A stretch of DNA of 45,537 nucleotides, from NCBI GenBank assembly GCA_015231705.1, contig JADGBC010000004.1, positions 5,087 to 50,623 of the forward strand. Direction: 5' to 3'. Positions 26,192-34,137 of the stretch are shown in pieces. Each line of letters opens with the position of its first letter. The first letter of the stretch is position 1. The stretch is from Desulfamplus sp. (GTDB taxonomy: Bacteria > Desulfobacterota > Desulfobacteria > Desulfobacterales > Desulfobacteraceae). Made by a program: the position numbers and the translations under genes. Below the pieces are notes generated by a model. It made no database searches. It worked only from the letters and a program-made list of their open reading frames with translations, and was not told the origin of the DNA.

Positions 26192-26270
26192 GGCTACGAT
26201 TTTTCTGCTCCACACATCCATGATCATCTAAAGATAGAAAAACTCTATTCCGCCACTGCCTCACCAGTAT
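26150..26270 (-). pseudogene. IS3-type (rve) transposase fragment
   Basis: Read on the minus strand, the frame ending near 26160 contains FFYL-stop-MIMDVWSRKIV followed by a short stretch and FEEES (26245 down to about 26168). This matches the core of IS3-family integrases (consensus like FYLYLIMDVWSRKIVGW..EES), with a stop in place of the usual tyrosine. Only about 30 residues remain; no ends or full frames are visible. It overlaps the 3' end of the pabA-type gene in antisense and the gap after it. Confidence 0.6.
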
Positions 26271-26369
26271 GGATATCAAAAAAATTATAAAAACATGGAT
26301 TGCTTTAACTTCTCATTTGTATTACCAATAATGGTGTTATACATGGCTCAAAACTTTTTATGGAGGACT

Positions 26370-28109
26370 ATGAGTAAGAGAGATAAGTTTTTCACGGAGG
26401 AGACTCCAGTCGAAGATAATGAAGAGCTTGAAGAGCGTTATTTAAAAAATAGATCTACCACAAAAAACAAAAAAAAGAGGGCTTATCCACAAGGAAAAAG
26501 GAAATATTTCAAAACTATCTTTGATCCAAACGAAACTGATGTTGAAGATAGAATATTTGAAGATGACTTTACCAGAAACAGGGAAGAATTTGAAGATAAC
26601 CCTTATGAACATGAATATGAACCTGTGCAGGACGAGCATGAACTTGATCAAGACCTGACAAACCTGCCTGAAGTCCATAAAAATTTTAAAGAAGAACTTT
26701 ATGCAGAAAAAGAAGAAGAAGAACTTTATGCAGAGGATGAACTTTATGGAAAAAATAGTTATGAAAAAAATAGAGTGGTTGAAAAAAAATATGCATACAA
26801 CAGAGATAGTCTGAAAAATGGCTCTTCTGTCAACAGAAAAATTAATAACAACCTGAGCCAGAGGGAAAACTTTCAGATGGAGTCAAGGGGCCAAACCATC
26901 ATATTTGCCGTTTCATCTGTTTTTCTCATTGGTCTTGCTATTCCAGTATTATTAATTTTTTACCTGAACTCCCCCTCTTTAGACCAGCAATTTTTCATTC
27001 TGGGTGTATCCTATTTTAAACTTCTTTTTATATTCTTCATCAGTTCTGCCATTATGGTATATACATCCCTTTTCTTTCTCCGAACTGGTCAATTTACAGT
27101 GATCTCTGTTTTTTTTCTGGCACTTTTATGCTGTTTCCCTTTTATTGCGGGACTTAGAAATGATCTGACAGTCACACAGTCAATACTTGAGCTGAAATTA
27201 TTCGCCAGCTGGCCATTTTTTTTAAAGCCAGCCTATCTATTTTTTGAATTCTTGCTACCATCTGGGGTCATAATCTATCTTTTTTTGCAGATAAGAAGTA
27301 TATTTGGCAGAAAACAACACTCCTACGCCTATCTTTGTATCGCACTCTACTTAAGTATTGCATCTTTTATTGGCCTTTCAATATTAACCAGGACAGGTCA
27401 ACCCAATATTGTATCAATAACAACCCCACACATTGAAGCAATGGGTCTTAATATCAGTACCACAGGAATTTTTGATCTTAATTCCACCGTAAACGAGACT
27501 GATACAATCACAAACAGACCTGATATAACCATGAACAGGCCTGATATCATCATGGAGAGATCTGACATCTCCAGCAAGCCTCTAATCATCAACGACACTG
27601 CCGAAGTGTTTGACTCTGAACCTGAGGTTCAAAGTGCTTCTGCAGAAAATTCTGCTCCAGAACTTCTTGCACCCTCAGGGCAAAAACTTGAAGCAGGGAA
27701 CAAGACTCCTGTTCTTCATCTTAAACCGACACTTGAAGCAACCCCTGTACAATCAGAAATTGAAGTATCGGATATTAAAGCAGACTTTACGGAAATTGAA
27801 GATCTTCGCATAAAAGCAGGCCATCTTCTTTCTCTTATCTCAAAAATAGAGAGGCTCCTGGAAGAGCAGTATAAGGGCTTGACAGAATCGGGAGTAAAGT
27901 CTGAAGTTCTACCCATCAAGTCAGCAGATGATCCAGATATAGTTGATCTGAAGTCGGCTTTAGGCAAGACAGCTAATCTGGATAGCAGCAAGGTGAACCT
28001 TGAAGATGTTGAAAGGGAGCTTCAGGATGTTTCAGCCAAACTGGATATGATCCTGAAAAAAATATCCATGGAAAAAGAGAGTGATCAGGAGGGCATAGCA
28101 CGTCATTGA
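26370..28109 (+). CDS. Membrane protein with acidic N-terminus and coiled C-terminus, unknown
   Basis: 579 residues from ATG 26370 (GGAGG just upstream; ATG 26343 is an alternative). About 160 charged, Glu/Asp/Lys/Tyr-rich residues come first, with repeats of the word EELYAE, then five hydrophobic segments (for example TIIFAVSSVFLIGLAIPVLL, LLFIFFISSAIMVYTSLFFL, VISVFFLALLCCFPFIAGL), then a long soluble tail ending in a predicted coiled coil (LLSLISKIERLLEEQYKG and VERELQDVSAKLDMILKKIS). Three 7-residue units (N-R-P-D-I-T-M type) are encoded at 27513-27575. I do not recognise a family. It converges on the MinD-type gene 9 bases away, marking the edge of the magnetosome block; whether it belongs to that system is open. 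Confidence 0.75.
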   Translation: MSKRDKFFTEETPVEDNEELEERYLKNRSTTKNKKKRAYPQGKRKYFKTIFDPNETDVEDRIFEDDFTRNREEFEDNPYEHEYEPVQDEHELDQDLTNLPEVHKNFKEELYAEKEEEELYAEDELYGKNSYEKNRVVEKKYAYNRDSLKNGSSVNRKINNNLSQRENFQMESRGQTIIFAVSSVFLIGLAIPVLLIFYLNSPSLDQQFFILGVSYFKLLFIFFISSAIMVYTSLFFLRTGQFTVISVFFLALLCCFPFIAGLRNDLTVTQSILELKLFASWPFFLKPAYLFFEFLLPSGVIIYLFLQIRSIFGRKQHSYAYLCIALYLSIASFIGLSILTRTGQPNIVSITTPHIEAMGLNISTTGIFDLNSTVNETDTITNRPDITMNRPDIIMERSDISSKPLIINDTAEVFDSEPEVQSASAENSAPELLAPSGQKLEAGNKTPVLHLKPTLEATPVQSEIEVSDIKADFTEIEDLRIKAGHLLSLISKIERLLEEQYKGLTESGVKSEVLPIKSADDPDIVDLKSALGKTANLDSSKVNLEDVERELQDVSAKLDMILKKISMEKESDQEGIARH

Positions 28110-28118
28110 TTCTACATA

Positions 28119-29030
28119 CTATCCAGTCAGGAACATAGCTATCTCATTGATATCGTTTGCGAAGACCGAACCTGGATTATTTATCATCACGGGTTTCATC
28201 TTTGCAATGGCATGGCCAACGCTTGCATCTTCATGTACATGCAATATTTTGCTGCACTCAATGCCAAGATACTGCCTCATCAGATTTTCAATGGCAACGC
28301 AGGCTTTTTCATCCTTGCCTGATCGGATTCTGTTAAGAATCATGGCAGGTCTAATGCCAAGAAGAATCTGTTTAACCAGACGTGATGCACTGCTGTCAAT
28401 CTTCTGAATCACCTGTACAAGGTCATCCATTCTCTTTAGATGTGGGTTCTTCTCAACATCCCTTGCCTGTTCAAGCAGATCAAGAAGTGTCTGGTTATGA
28501 AACTCTTTTAACGCCATTGTAAGGCGTCTGAAGACAAGCGTCTTTAAAAAGCTGTATGTATTTAATATTGACGGGATTTCCGGTGTGGTCACAAGAAGGC
28601 TTTTCTGAGAAATAATGACAAAATCAACAACATTATAAGAGGCTCCAGCACCAAGATCCAACAGGACAAAATCATAATCCAGCATCGCAAGATTGCGAAT
28701 AAGTTTCATCTTTTTGCTGTAATGGAGATTGGCAATTCCAGGAATATTTCCTCCGCAGATAAAGCCCATGTTCTCTAATCCGGTTTCAAGAACTATCTCC
28801 TGTAGTTTACCCACCTTGTTTAGTATAAAGTCATCAAGTGTATATTTTGAACTCCTGATTCCTAAAAAGGTGTTGAGGTTTGATGCACCAAGGTCAAGGT
28901 CAATTGCCACAACCTTTTTGCCAAGTTGTGCCAAAGATATGGCAAGATTGGCAGAAATTGACGTTTTACCCACGCCCCCTTTGGGCCCTATCACCGCCAC
29001 AATCTCGACAGGATTCTTATTAACAACCAT
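28119..29030 (-). CDS. MinD/ParA-type ATPase
   Basis: 303 residues. Deviant Walker A AVIGPKGGVGKTSISANLA at the N-terminus, switch region KVVAIDLDLGASNLNTFLG, Walker B FVLLDLGAGASYNVVDF and a signature TTPEIPSILNTYSFLK, closest in feel to FlhG/MinD-like proteins. Such ATPases position cell structures: chromosomes, division sites, flagella or organelles. As the last gene of the magnetosome block it may place or segregate magnetosome chains (inference). It lacks an obvious C-terminal amphipathic membrane helix, so it may bind a protein or DNA scaffold rather than the membrane. MinD/ParA-type genes are reported in mad clusters, but I cannot assign a mad number. Start ATG 29030; it follows the receiver-like gene by 43 bases. 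Confidence 0.85.
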   Translation of the reverse strand: MVVNKNPVEIVAVIGPKGGVGKTSISANLAISLAQLGKKVVAIDLDLGASNLNTFLGIRSSKYTLDDFILNKVGKLQEIVLETGLENMGFICGGNIPGIANLHYSKKMKLIRNLAMLDYDFVLLDLGAGASYNVVDFVIISQKSLLVTTPEIPSILNTYSFLKTLVFRRLTMALKEFHNQTLLDLLEQARDVEKNPHLKRMDDLVQVIQKIDSSASRLVKQILLGIRPAMILNRIRSGKDEKACVAIENLMRQYLGIECSKILHVHEDASVGHAIAKMKPVMINNPGSVFANDINEIAMFLTG

Positions 29031-29073
29031 TTGGTATTTCCCGACTTATCTGCATTTTTCAATCTTTGCTGCA

Positions 29074-29616
29074 TTAATCTAATTTCAGATACTGTCTTAA
29101 ATCGCTTTCAAGGTGCTCAATATCAAGGTTGTGATCCACAAGGTCAATATCTTCATCAGCAACGGAAGGTTTTTCTTCCATATTTTCAATGTTTCGGATC
29201 ACAGGAGCAGTTGTTGAGTCATGATCCGAAGATTTTACGGTGGCTCTATTTTCTTGAATGCGGGAGAGAATTTCCCGAGATTTTGAGATGATAATTTCAG
29301 GGTCAAGGGGATCTGTCAAAAACAGCTTGTTCCAGAGGTTTCCATCATGAAATACATTTATTATCAATGCATCGCCAAGGATCATGACAAAGCACTCCTC
29401 AATGGAAGAGGATAGATGTTTTAAAGAATTGATCTCATTTTTAAGGCTGTTACTTGTATCAAAAATAGCTATATCTGGCTTATGTGAAGAGATGGCACTC
29501 TTCACATCCATGATGTTATCCAGAAGAAGCGTCTCAGTTTTATTCCGCCTGAGAATTTCCCTTAATATTCCACCCCTTATCCGATCCGAAGAGTAAATAA
29601 TTACCTGAACAGACAT
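29074..29616 (-). CDS. Degenerate receiver-like protein
   Basis: 180 residues. The first 120 or so residues have the alternating pattern of a response-regulator receiver: VQVIIYSSDRIRGGILREIL, then IAIFDTSN with an Asp at the phosphoacceptor position, then FVMILGDAL and FLTDPLDPEIIISK. The acidic pair after strand 1 is replaced by SSD and the conserved Lys of the LKP motif is missing, so classical phosphorylation is doubtful. The remaining 60 residues are acidic and probably disordered (EEKPSVADEDIDLVDHN). Directly upstream of the MinD-type gene in the same direction, so it could be its regulator, like the receiver-like domains of CpaE-type Min proteins (inference). Clear start ATG 29616. Confidence 0.7.
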   Translation of the reverse strand: MSVQVIIYSSDRIRGGILREILRRNKTETLLLDNIMDVKSAISSHKPDIAIFDTSNSLKNEINSLKHLSSSIEECFVMILGDALIINVFHDGNLWNKLFLTDPLDPEIIISKSREILSRIQENRATVKSSDHDSTTAPVIRNIENMEEKPSVADEDIDLVDHNLDIEHLESDLRQYLKLD

Positions 29617-29642
29617 TGATTACCTCGGCAGACAGCTATTTG

Positions 29643-29740
29643 TTTTATGTGAAAGTCTCTTTAATATAAATGTGGTTATGTGACTTTCATTCTTCGTTGT
29701 GGCCGAGAGCCAATATCCCGCTCCGGCCGTGCCGGTTTAT
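29643..29740 (+). repeat. Dispersed repeat family A, copy 1 (tandem with copy 2)
   Basis: Runs from TTTTATGTGAAAGTCTCTTT through GACTTTCATTCTTCGTTGTGG to GCTCCGGCCGTGCCGGTTTAT. It begins just after the start of the receiver-like gene, in the gap between it and the second actin gene. Confidence 0.85.
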
Positions 29741-29814
29741 GTGAAAGTCTCTTTTAATAGCCGTGATTATATGGCTTTCATTTTTCGTTGTGCCCATCAG
29801 GGCATAGCCGTTAT
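29736..29814 (+). repeat. Dispersed repeat family A, copy 2 (short variant)
   Basis: Same left part (TTTATGTGAAAGTCTCTTTT, GGCTTTCATTTTTCGTTGTG) but a shorter right part, CCCATCAGGGCATAGCCGTTAT, instead of the 35-base GC-rich end of the other copies. Its right end supplies the TAA stop codon (29811-29813) of the second actin gene read on the minus strand. Confidence 0.8.
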
Positions 29815-30995
29815 TCAGGAGTCTCCTCAGTCATTGCCATTATCAGAGCACCCTTGGCAGTTGTGTTTAATGGATCTTCTGCAAGGTGTACGGATGATAT
29901 CTCAACGGGGAGACGGACATTGGCCAGAGACTTTTGAAACTTATCCGTAAATCCTTCAGGCATGGCAGTGCCACCACTGAGTACAATTGGAATAGGTTTT
30001 GAAATCATGGGAATCTGGTTAGAGGCAGATAAAACCCTCTCCATACTTTTCTGGAGTTTCTGAATCAGTTCATTGTAAAAGATATGAAGTGCTGTTGTTA
30101 ACCTGTCTTTTGGTTTTGCAATAAGTGAGAGCTCCTTCTCCTTGATTGCCTTTACTTTTGTGGCAGGTATTCCCACTACTGATCCTGCTGAACTGTCTAT
30201 ATAATCCCCGCCCATCTGAATGCTGTAGGTAAGGACGGGAAAAGAGAGATATGAGAGACATACATTGCACATTCCGCCGCCAATACTGATTCCTATACCG
30301 GTGTAGTCATGTTCGGCAAGCTCAGACAGAACAACTGCCATCCCCTCATTGATGGAGATAGGAGTAAAACCGATTCTGTTGATAAACATCTTGATGATAG
30401 ATTCATGGTACGTAACAGAGCCTATTCCATCAATCGGGTCACCAGGAATACCGAAACATAATATTTCACCCAGGCGTTTTGGCTTTTGAATCAAAGAGAG
30501 AATAATGGCCTGAATAACGGTAAGACCCTCTTTCTCATCAGAACAGAGAAGCCCCTGTTTTATAGATCTTCTTGTATCCGTGTCAAACATGTTGGCAAAA
30601 TTTTCTGCCGAGTATCCCACGATATAGTAAAGATCATCCTGTTCAAAGAAAAAGACATCATTCTTCACCAGGATATTTCTTGCAAATTTTGAATGGGGAA
30701 TGGTAAAAAAAGCGTTCAACTCATTGGTTGTTCTGATATAGCGCCGTTCGTTCTGTGCAACGATGATATGACTTGTTCCAATATCAAGTCCCACAGGCCC
30801 GGAAGGTGCTTCTGCAGATTCGCCTTCCCCTCTCTCCCTGCTGCGGACTTCTTTCTTTAAAGTTTTTTCAGCCTGGGCCATCTTGCTGTCAATATTGAAA
30901 TCCTGTTTGTCATTTTCCAGCATTGAACCACTGTCAGTTTCAGCCCTTTTAAGTGCTTCCAGACGTTCCTGGAGACTTGTTCTATCTGTTGCCAT
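29811..30995 (-). CDS. mad28: Actin-like ATPase, Mad28-like
   Basis: 394 residues. Actin/MreB/FtsA-superfamily fold after a charged N-terminal extension of about 65 residues. Seen: phosphate-1 loop VGLDIGTSHIIVAQN, phosphate-2 region GIGISIGGGMCNVCLSYL, the adenosine motif IPIVLSGGTAMPEGF. In the phosphate-2 loop the usual Asp (DIGGGTT) is replaced by Ser, and the Thr pair by Met-Cys, so nucleotide hydrolysis may differ from MamK. Magnetotactic deltaproteobacteria carry a second actin, Mad28, besides MamK; position in this cluster and clear difference from MamK support that name, though the number cannot be proved without a search. Ribosome site GGAGG lies about 11 bases before ATG 30995. The stop codon lies in a family A repeat. 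Confidence 0.75.
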   Translation of the reverse strand: MATDRTSLQERLEALKRAETDSGSMLENDKQDFNIDSKMAQAEKTLKKEVRSRERGEGESAEAPSGPVGLDIGTSHIIVAQNERRYIRTTNELNAFFTIPHSKFARNILVKNDVFFFEQDDLYYIVGYSAENFANMFDTDTRRSIKQGLLCSDEKEGLTVIQAIILSLIQKPKRLGEILCFGIPGDPIDGIGSVTYHESIIKMFINRIGFTPISINEGMAVVLSELAEHDYTGIGISIGGGMCNVCLSYLSFPVLTYSIQMGGDYIDSSAGSVVGIPATKVKAIKEKELSLIAKPKDRLTTALHIFYNELIQKLQKSMERVLSASNQIPMISKPIPIVLSGGTAMPEGFTDKFQKSLANVRLPVEISSVHLAEDPLNTTAKGALIMAMTEETPE

Positions 30996-31050
30996 TACTT
31001 TTCGCTACCTCCATTTATGAATTAATGGCGGTAAGACCCGCCTTTTTAAA

Positions 31051-31085
31051 GTTCATGATCAGGGGTGACCGGGAATCCGACCATG
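31051..31085 (-). repeat. Dispersed repeat family B, inverted copy
   Basis: On the minus strand CATGGTCGGATTCCCGG then TCACCCCTGATCATGAAC, matching the family B core at 4938 and 10791. It lies between the STAS gene and the second actin gene. Confidence 0.55.
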
Positions 31086-31114
31086 AGCGTTTAGTATTTA
31101 AGAGCTGATTTTAC

Positions 31115-31420
31115 TCATAGGATATTGAACAACTGCTGGAAATTGGTTGTCTGAAGAATTTTTCTAACGTTTGGGTTTGTATTAATAATATCAATCATCC
31201 CCTCATCTCCTCCGCAACGTTCTCTTAGAACAAGCAGCATTCCAAGACCTGATGAGTCAATATACTCAACCTCATTGAAATCTATAACTACCTTTGAAAC
31301 AGATTCAATTTTGTCTTTATAAGAGTCGCTGAAGCTCTTATACAGGGTTATATCCAGCTTTCCCCTCACTTCAAGGGTCAAGGTTTTTCCATCATCTGAC
31401 ACAATTGCTCTTACATTCAT
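31115..31420 (-). CDS. STAS-domain protein (anti-anti-sigma factor type)
   Basis: 101 residues, a single STAS domain: LTLEVRGKLDITLYKSF, then VVIDFNEVEYIDSSGLGMLL with the DSSG motif whose serine is phosphorylated in SpoIIAA-like proteins. Length is normal. In partner-switching systems such proteins bind a serine kinase/anti-sigma factor, but none is encoded in the window. Between a small unknown gene and the second actin gene, with an AAGGGAT ribosome site before ATG 31420. A role in controlling magnetosome filaments or positioning is possible and is inference. The family assignment itself is secure. Confidence 0.88.
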   Translation of the reverse strand: MNVRAIVSDDGKTLTLEVRGKLDITLYKSFSDSYKDKIESVSKVVIDFNEVEYIDSSGLGMLLVLRERCGGDEGMIDIINTNPNVRKILQTTNFQQLFNIL

Positions 31421-31602
31421 ATTTCTATCCCTTCACAATATCTTTTTCATTTTTAATATCAGGCTGTTCACATGGCAGCATATTTTCAACTTGATAGTAT
31501 AGGAATTTCCATTTTATTGATTGTCAAATCAATATGTTGTGGAAAAGCCCGCCCAAAGGGCACTAATTCAAAACACGGATTTCAACAAAACAGAGTCAGA
31601 AT

Positions 31603-31992
31603 TCAGACAAACCAGTCATACTCAGTATTTCCCAACAAAGTATCTCTCTGCTGCTTTCTCAATGAAAGAAAAGTCTCTGTGAAATCTATGAATACATCAA
31701 ACGCTATTGTATCCACATGAAAATCATCAAAGGATTCAGGGAAATCCGTTTTTTCAGCAACCCCGTTTATTTTATATATATACTCATAAAGCACATCATC
31801 CTTGTTGCTTATATCATAGAATGAGAACCTTATCTTTCTTGCGATGTTATCAAGCAAAAGATATTTAATATCTTTTGAGAGCTTTTGCTCCTCTTTTAAC
31901 GACATTATTTTAAAGGTGCTGTTTATAAGGCCAAGATCCTGCTCCATAATTTCAAGCATACTATCCAGTTGTGCCAGAGGATATTGTGACAT
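31603..31992 (-). CDS. Small unknown protein of the magnetosome block
   Basis: 129 residues from ATG 31992, whose A is also the last base of the preceding gene's TGA, so translation is probably coupled; a GTG one codon earlier is also possible. AAGGG lies upstream. The product is acidic, with no membrane segment, and has a mixed helix/strand pattern (LLLDNIARKIRFSFYDISN, FHVDTIAFDVFIDFTETFL). It does not look like a coiled coil, unlike its neighbours. I do not recognise a family. Tight linkage to the coiled-coil genes suggests a shared function. The 182-base gap after it, before the STAS gene, holds only a short GCCC-AAA-GGGC hairpin. Confidence 0.75.
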   Translation of the reverse strand: MSQYPLAQLDSMLEIMEQDLGLINSTFKIMSLKEEQKLSKDIKYLLLDNIARKIRFSFYDISNKDDVLYEYIYKINGVAEKTDFPESFDDFHVDTIAFDVFIDFTETFLSLRKQQRDTLLGNTEYDWFV

Positions 31993-32579
31993 CACATCCC
32001 TTTTTTCATAAGTGCGGATATCTCCATCCGATCCTGGGTCTCCCTGAGCACATTGTAAACCTGCTTGAGTACGGAATCACACCCTTCCAGATTAGGCAAC
32101 CGCTCTATCTGATCCCTGTCAATTGATTTGATTCCGGTCTTCACAATGTCAAGCCTTTTGATAACTCTTGATTTTTCACTGTTAATGGAACCGAGCTCAT
32201 TTCTAAGGTTCTTGTTAAGAGTGGTAGTTGCAATCTCCTCAGCTCTTAACTCCCTTATTCTTAAATGCAGCTCATCAATCTCCTTTATCATATCCTCTTT
32301 TCTGTTTTTTAACACCTCAATATTTTTACCACACTCTTTTTTTCTTTTTTCATATGACAAAATATGATTATTGGCAGAGGAGAGGGCTATCTCTATCCCT
32401 TCAAGTTCTCCTGACAGGATGTCAATATCCCGAAGGAGTCTGATATCCTCCTCCTCAAGAAAAAGCTTTATCTTTTTAAGCTCTTCAATCTCTTTTAGCA
32501 GGTCCCGTCTCTCTTTATAGTCATCGTAACCAGACCCGAAATCTCTGATTAACAGCTCTTCTTCCATAGCATTTTCCAT
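31992..32579 (-). CDS. Coiled-coil protein 1 of the magnetosome block
   Basis: 195 residues, almost all heptad-like helix rich in Glu, Lys, Leu and Ile (LLKEIEELKKIKLFLEEEDI, IEVLKNRKEDMIKEIDELHL), with a short non-coiled tail. No enzyme motif, signal peptide or membrane segment. Probably a rod-like structural or linker protein. Coiled-coil Mad proteins (the mad20-26 group) sit beside mamK and mad28 in other deltaproteobacterial clusters and several affect magnetosome formation in Desulfovibrio magneticus; this gene fits that group but I cannot assign the number. Start ATG 32579; an in-frame ATG four codons later is possible. It overlaps the next gene by one base. Confidence 0.78.
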   Translation of the reverse strand: MENAMEEELLIRDFGSGYDDYKERRDLLKEIEELKKIKLFLEEEDIRLLRDIDILSGELEGIEIALSSANNHILSYEKRKKECGKNIEVLKNRKEDMIKEIDELHLRIRELRAEEIATTTLNKNLRNELGSINSEKSRVIKRLDIVKTGIKSIDRDQIERLPNLEGCDSVLKQVYNVLRETQDRMEISALMKKGM

Positions 32580-32624
32580 GTCGGTTCTATCGCTTGTTTA
32601 AGTACCAGAACAAAATAACCATCT

Positions 32625-33479
32625 TCAGGCATCCTTGACTCCATCAGCTCTGTTCTGTTCAGCCGTATGATAAAAGGTCTTCTTTGCATTGAGCTTTGTT
32701 GAGGTCAGTGCAGAATGAAGTTCCCTTACAGCACTTCTTGATGCCTTCAGCTCATTCATGAGCCTGTATTTCTCATCAGTGGCATCTTTCAGATCACTTT
32801 GCAATGATTTGATCTTCTCCTGACCAACCATTATTTTACCTTTTAATATGCTGATCTCCCTCTGATGATACCTGCTGTTTTCAGTGTCTGCATTCAACCT
32901 GGCTTCCAGAAAATTGATCTCGTTCAAGAAATCACTTCTCTGCTCTTCCAGGTTGCTGGCCTTTTGCTGGTTCCTCTCTATACCCTGTTTGAGCTTGTCT
33001 ATTTTTGATTTCAACTCACGGATCTCAAGTTCTGCCTTGTTTCTTTCATCAACATGGTAATCAATCTCAATCTGAAGATCCCTTTTTGAAGGAAGTTCTG
33101 CCTTTATATGGGCAAGCTCCTCCTCAAGCTCGCTGTTTCTGCTGTTCAGAGTAGATATGATCTCCTTGGAATCCTTAAGATCTCTTTCAAGGGAGGAGTT
33201 TATTGAGAGAACGCTCTTGAGCTGTGATTCCATATTTTTCATGACCTCAAACATATCATTGATGGTCTTTTCAAGGTCAATGGAATACATCCCTTTTTTC
33301 AGAAGCTCAAGCTCTTTTATTCTTGGGAATTCAACAACGGGCCGGGATCGGGCAGAGCTTTTTTTTAATACATTTTTAACCTGAACATCAATATCTGAAA
33401 TACGCTCTATCACCCTGAACTGTTCTGCAATTTCAGTGTCTCTGTAACCTTCTTTTTTTCCTGTAGTAACCGTTGGCAT
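32625..33479 (-). CDS. Coiled-coil protein 2 of the magnetosome block
   Basis: 284 residues. About 60 basic residues at the N-terminus (with YRDTEIAEQFRVIERISDID) are followed by a nearly continuous coiled coil (NDMFEVMKNMESQLKSVLS, LQIEIDYHVDERNKAELEIR, IERNQQKASNLEEQRSDFLN) and a short tail. SMC-like in composition but without ATPase domains. Ribosome site AGAGGT before ATG 33479, only 10 bases after the previous stop, so it is in the same transcript. Probable rod or spacer protein; function not known. Confidence 0.8.
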   Translation of the reverse strand: MPTVTTGKKEGYRDTEIAEQFRVIERISDIDVQVKNVLKKSSARSRPVVEFPRIKELELLKKGMYSIDLEKTINDMFEVMKNMESQLKSVLSINSSLERDLKDSKEIISTLNSRNSELEEELAHIKAELPSKRDLQIEIDYHVDERNKAELEIRELKSKIDKLKQGIERNQQKASNLEEQRSDFLNEINFLEARLNADTENSRYHQREISILKGKIMVGQEKIKSLQSDLKDATDEKYRLMNELKASRSAVRELHSALTSTKLNAKKTFYHTAEQNRADGVKDA

Positions 33480-33489
33480 AGCGACCTCT

Positions 33490-34134
33490 TTATTTCCCCT
33501 TAATATTATAGTAATGGGCTTTTGCAGATTTTTCCATCCTGTGCATCCTTGTATAAAGTGCCTGAAGCGATTTTATTGCTCCATAGATTGAATCGTCCAG
33601 CCCTTCCACATGGGAACTCTTTTCAGGAATACCATTCTCAAGTCGGCCTATTCTCTCTATCAAGGCGCCTGTTTCACCCTTTATAAATCCAATGTCTTTG
33701 ACAGATTTTTCTACCGCATGGATGTTTAACTCCATTCTGGCAGTGATATTTTCCAACGCCTCTGACACATCTGCTTTTTCAGAAGCGTAGAATTCAATTT
33801 CATTTGCAAGACTGCTCTCTTCCGTGAGCAATCTTACAAGCTCCTTATTCTGCCGCTCTGACTCCTGTTCCGCCCGTTGTTTCTCTTTTTTCTTTTCCGT
33901 AATCCCGAAATTAAGATCATTTAGCCTTCTTGATGATAAATGGTTCTTGTTTTCAAGGGTCTCAATTTCAGACCGGAGTTGAGCCCTTGCCATGAGCATC
34001 TCATCTTTGCTTAGTTTCAAGAGACTTTTATTGTTTGAAAACATTGAAAGCAATGTTTTTTTTCTGTTTTCCAACAGGCTTTCCAGTTCACCAGGGGAAT
34101 CTGTCCGTTTTTCAGAATTATCTTTTTTTAACAT
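33490..34134 (-). CDS. Coiled-coil protein 3 of the magnetosome block
   Basis: 214 residues, rich in Glu, Lys, Ser and Leu, coiled coil through most of its length (MLMARAQLRSEIETLENKNH, EKQRAEQESERQNKELVRLL), ending in a basic stretch with AKAHYYNIKGK. Starts three bases after the stop of the HEAT/acidic repeat gene and has no ribosome site of its own, so translation is probably coupled to it; the two proteins may work in fixed ratio. No known domain. Confidence 0.78.
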   Translation of the reverse strand: MLKKDNSEKRTDSPGELESLLENRKKTLLSMFSNNKSLLKLSKDEMLMARAQLRSEIETLENKNHLSSRRLNDLNFGITEKKKEKQRAEQESERQNKELVRLLTEESSLANEIEFYASEKADVSEALENITARMELNIHAVEKSVKDIGFIKGETGALIERIGRLENGIPEKSSHVEGLDDSIYGAIKSLQALYTRMHRMEKSAKAHYYNIKGK

Positions 34135-34137
34135 GGC

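Noticed and set aside
29074-29616. Calling the receiver-like protein a functional response regulator
   Set aside because: The acidic pair and the conserved Lys are missing, and there is no output domain.
31029-31049. GGCGG-TAAGAC-CCGCC with T5 as a plus-strand terminator
   Set aside because: No plus-strand gene ends there; on the minus strand, where the genes are, it lacks a T-run.
31551-31561. GCCC-AAA-GGGC hairpin as a terminator after the 129-residue gene
   Set aside because: Only four pairs and a weak T-run; not convincing.
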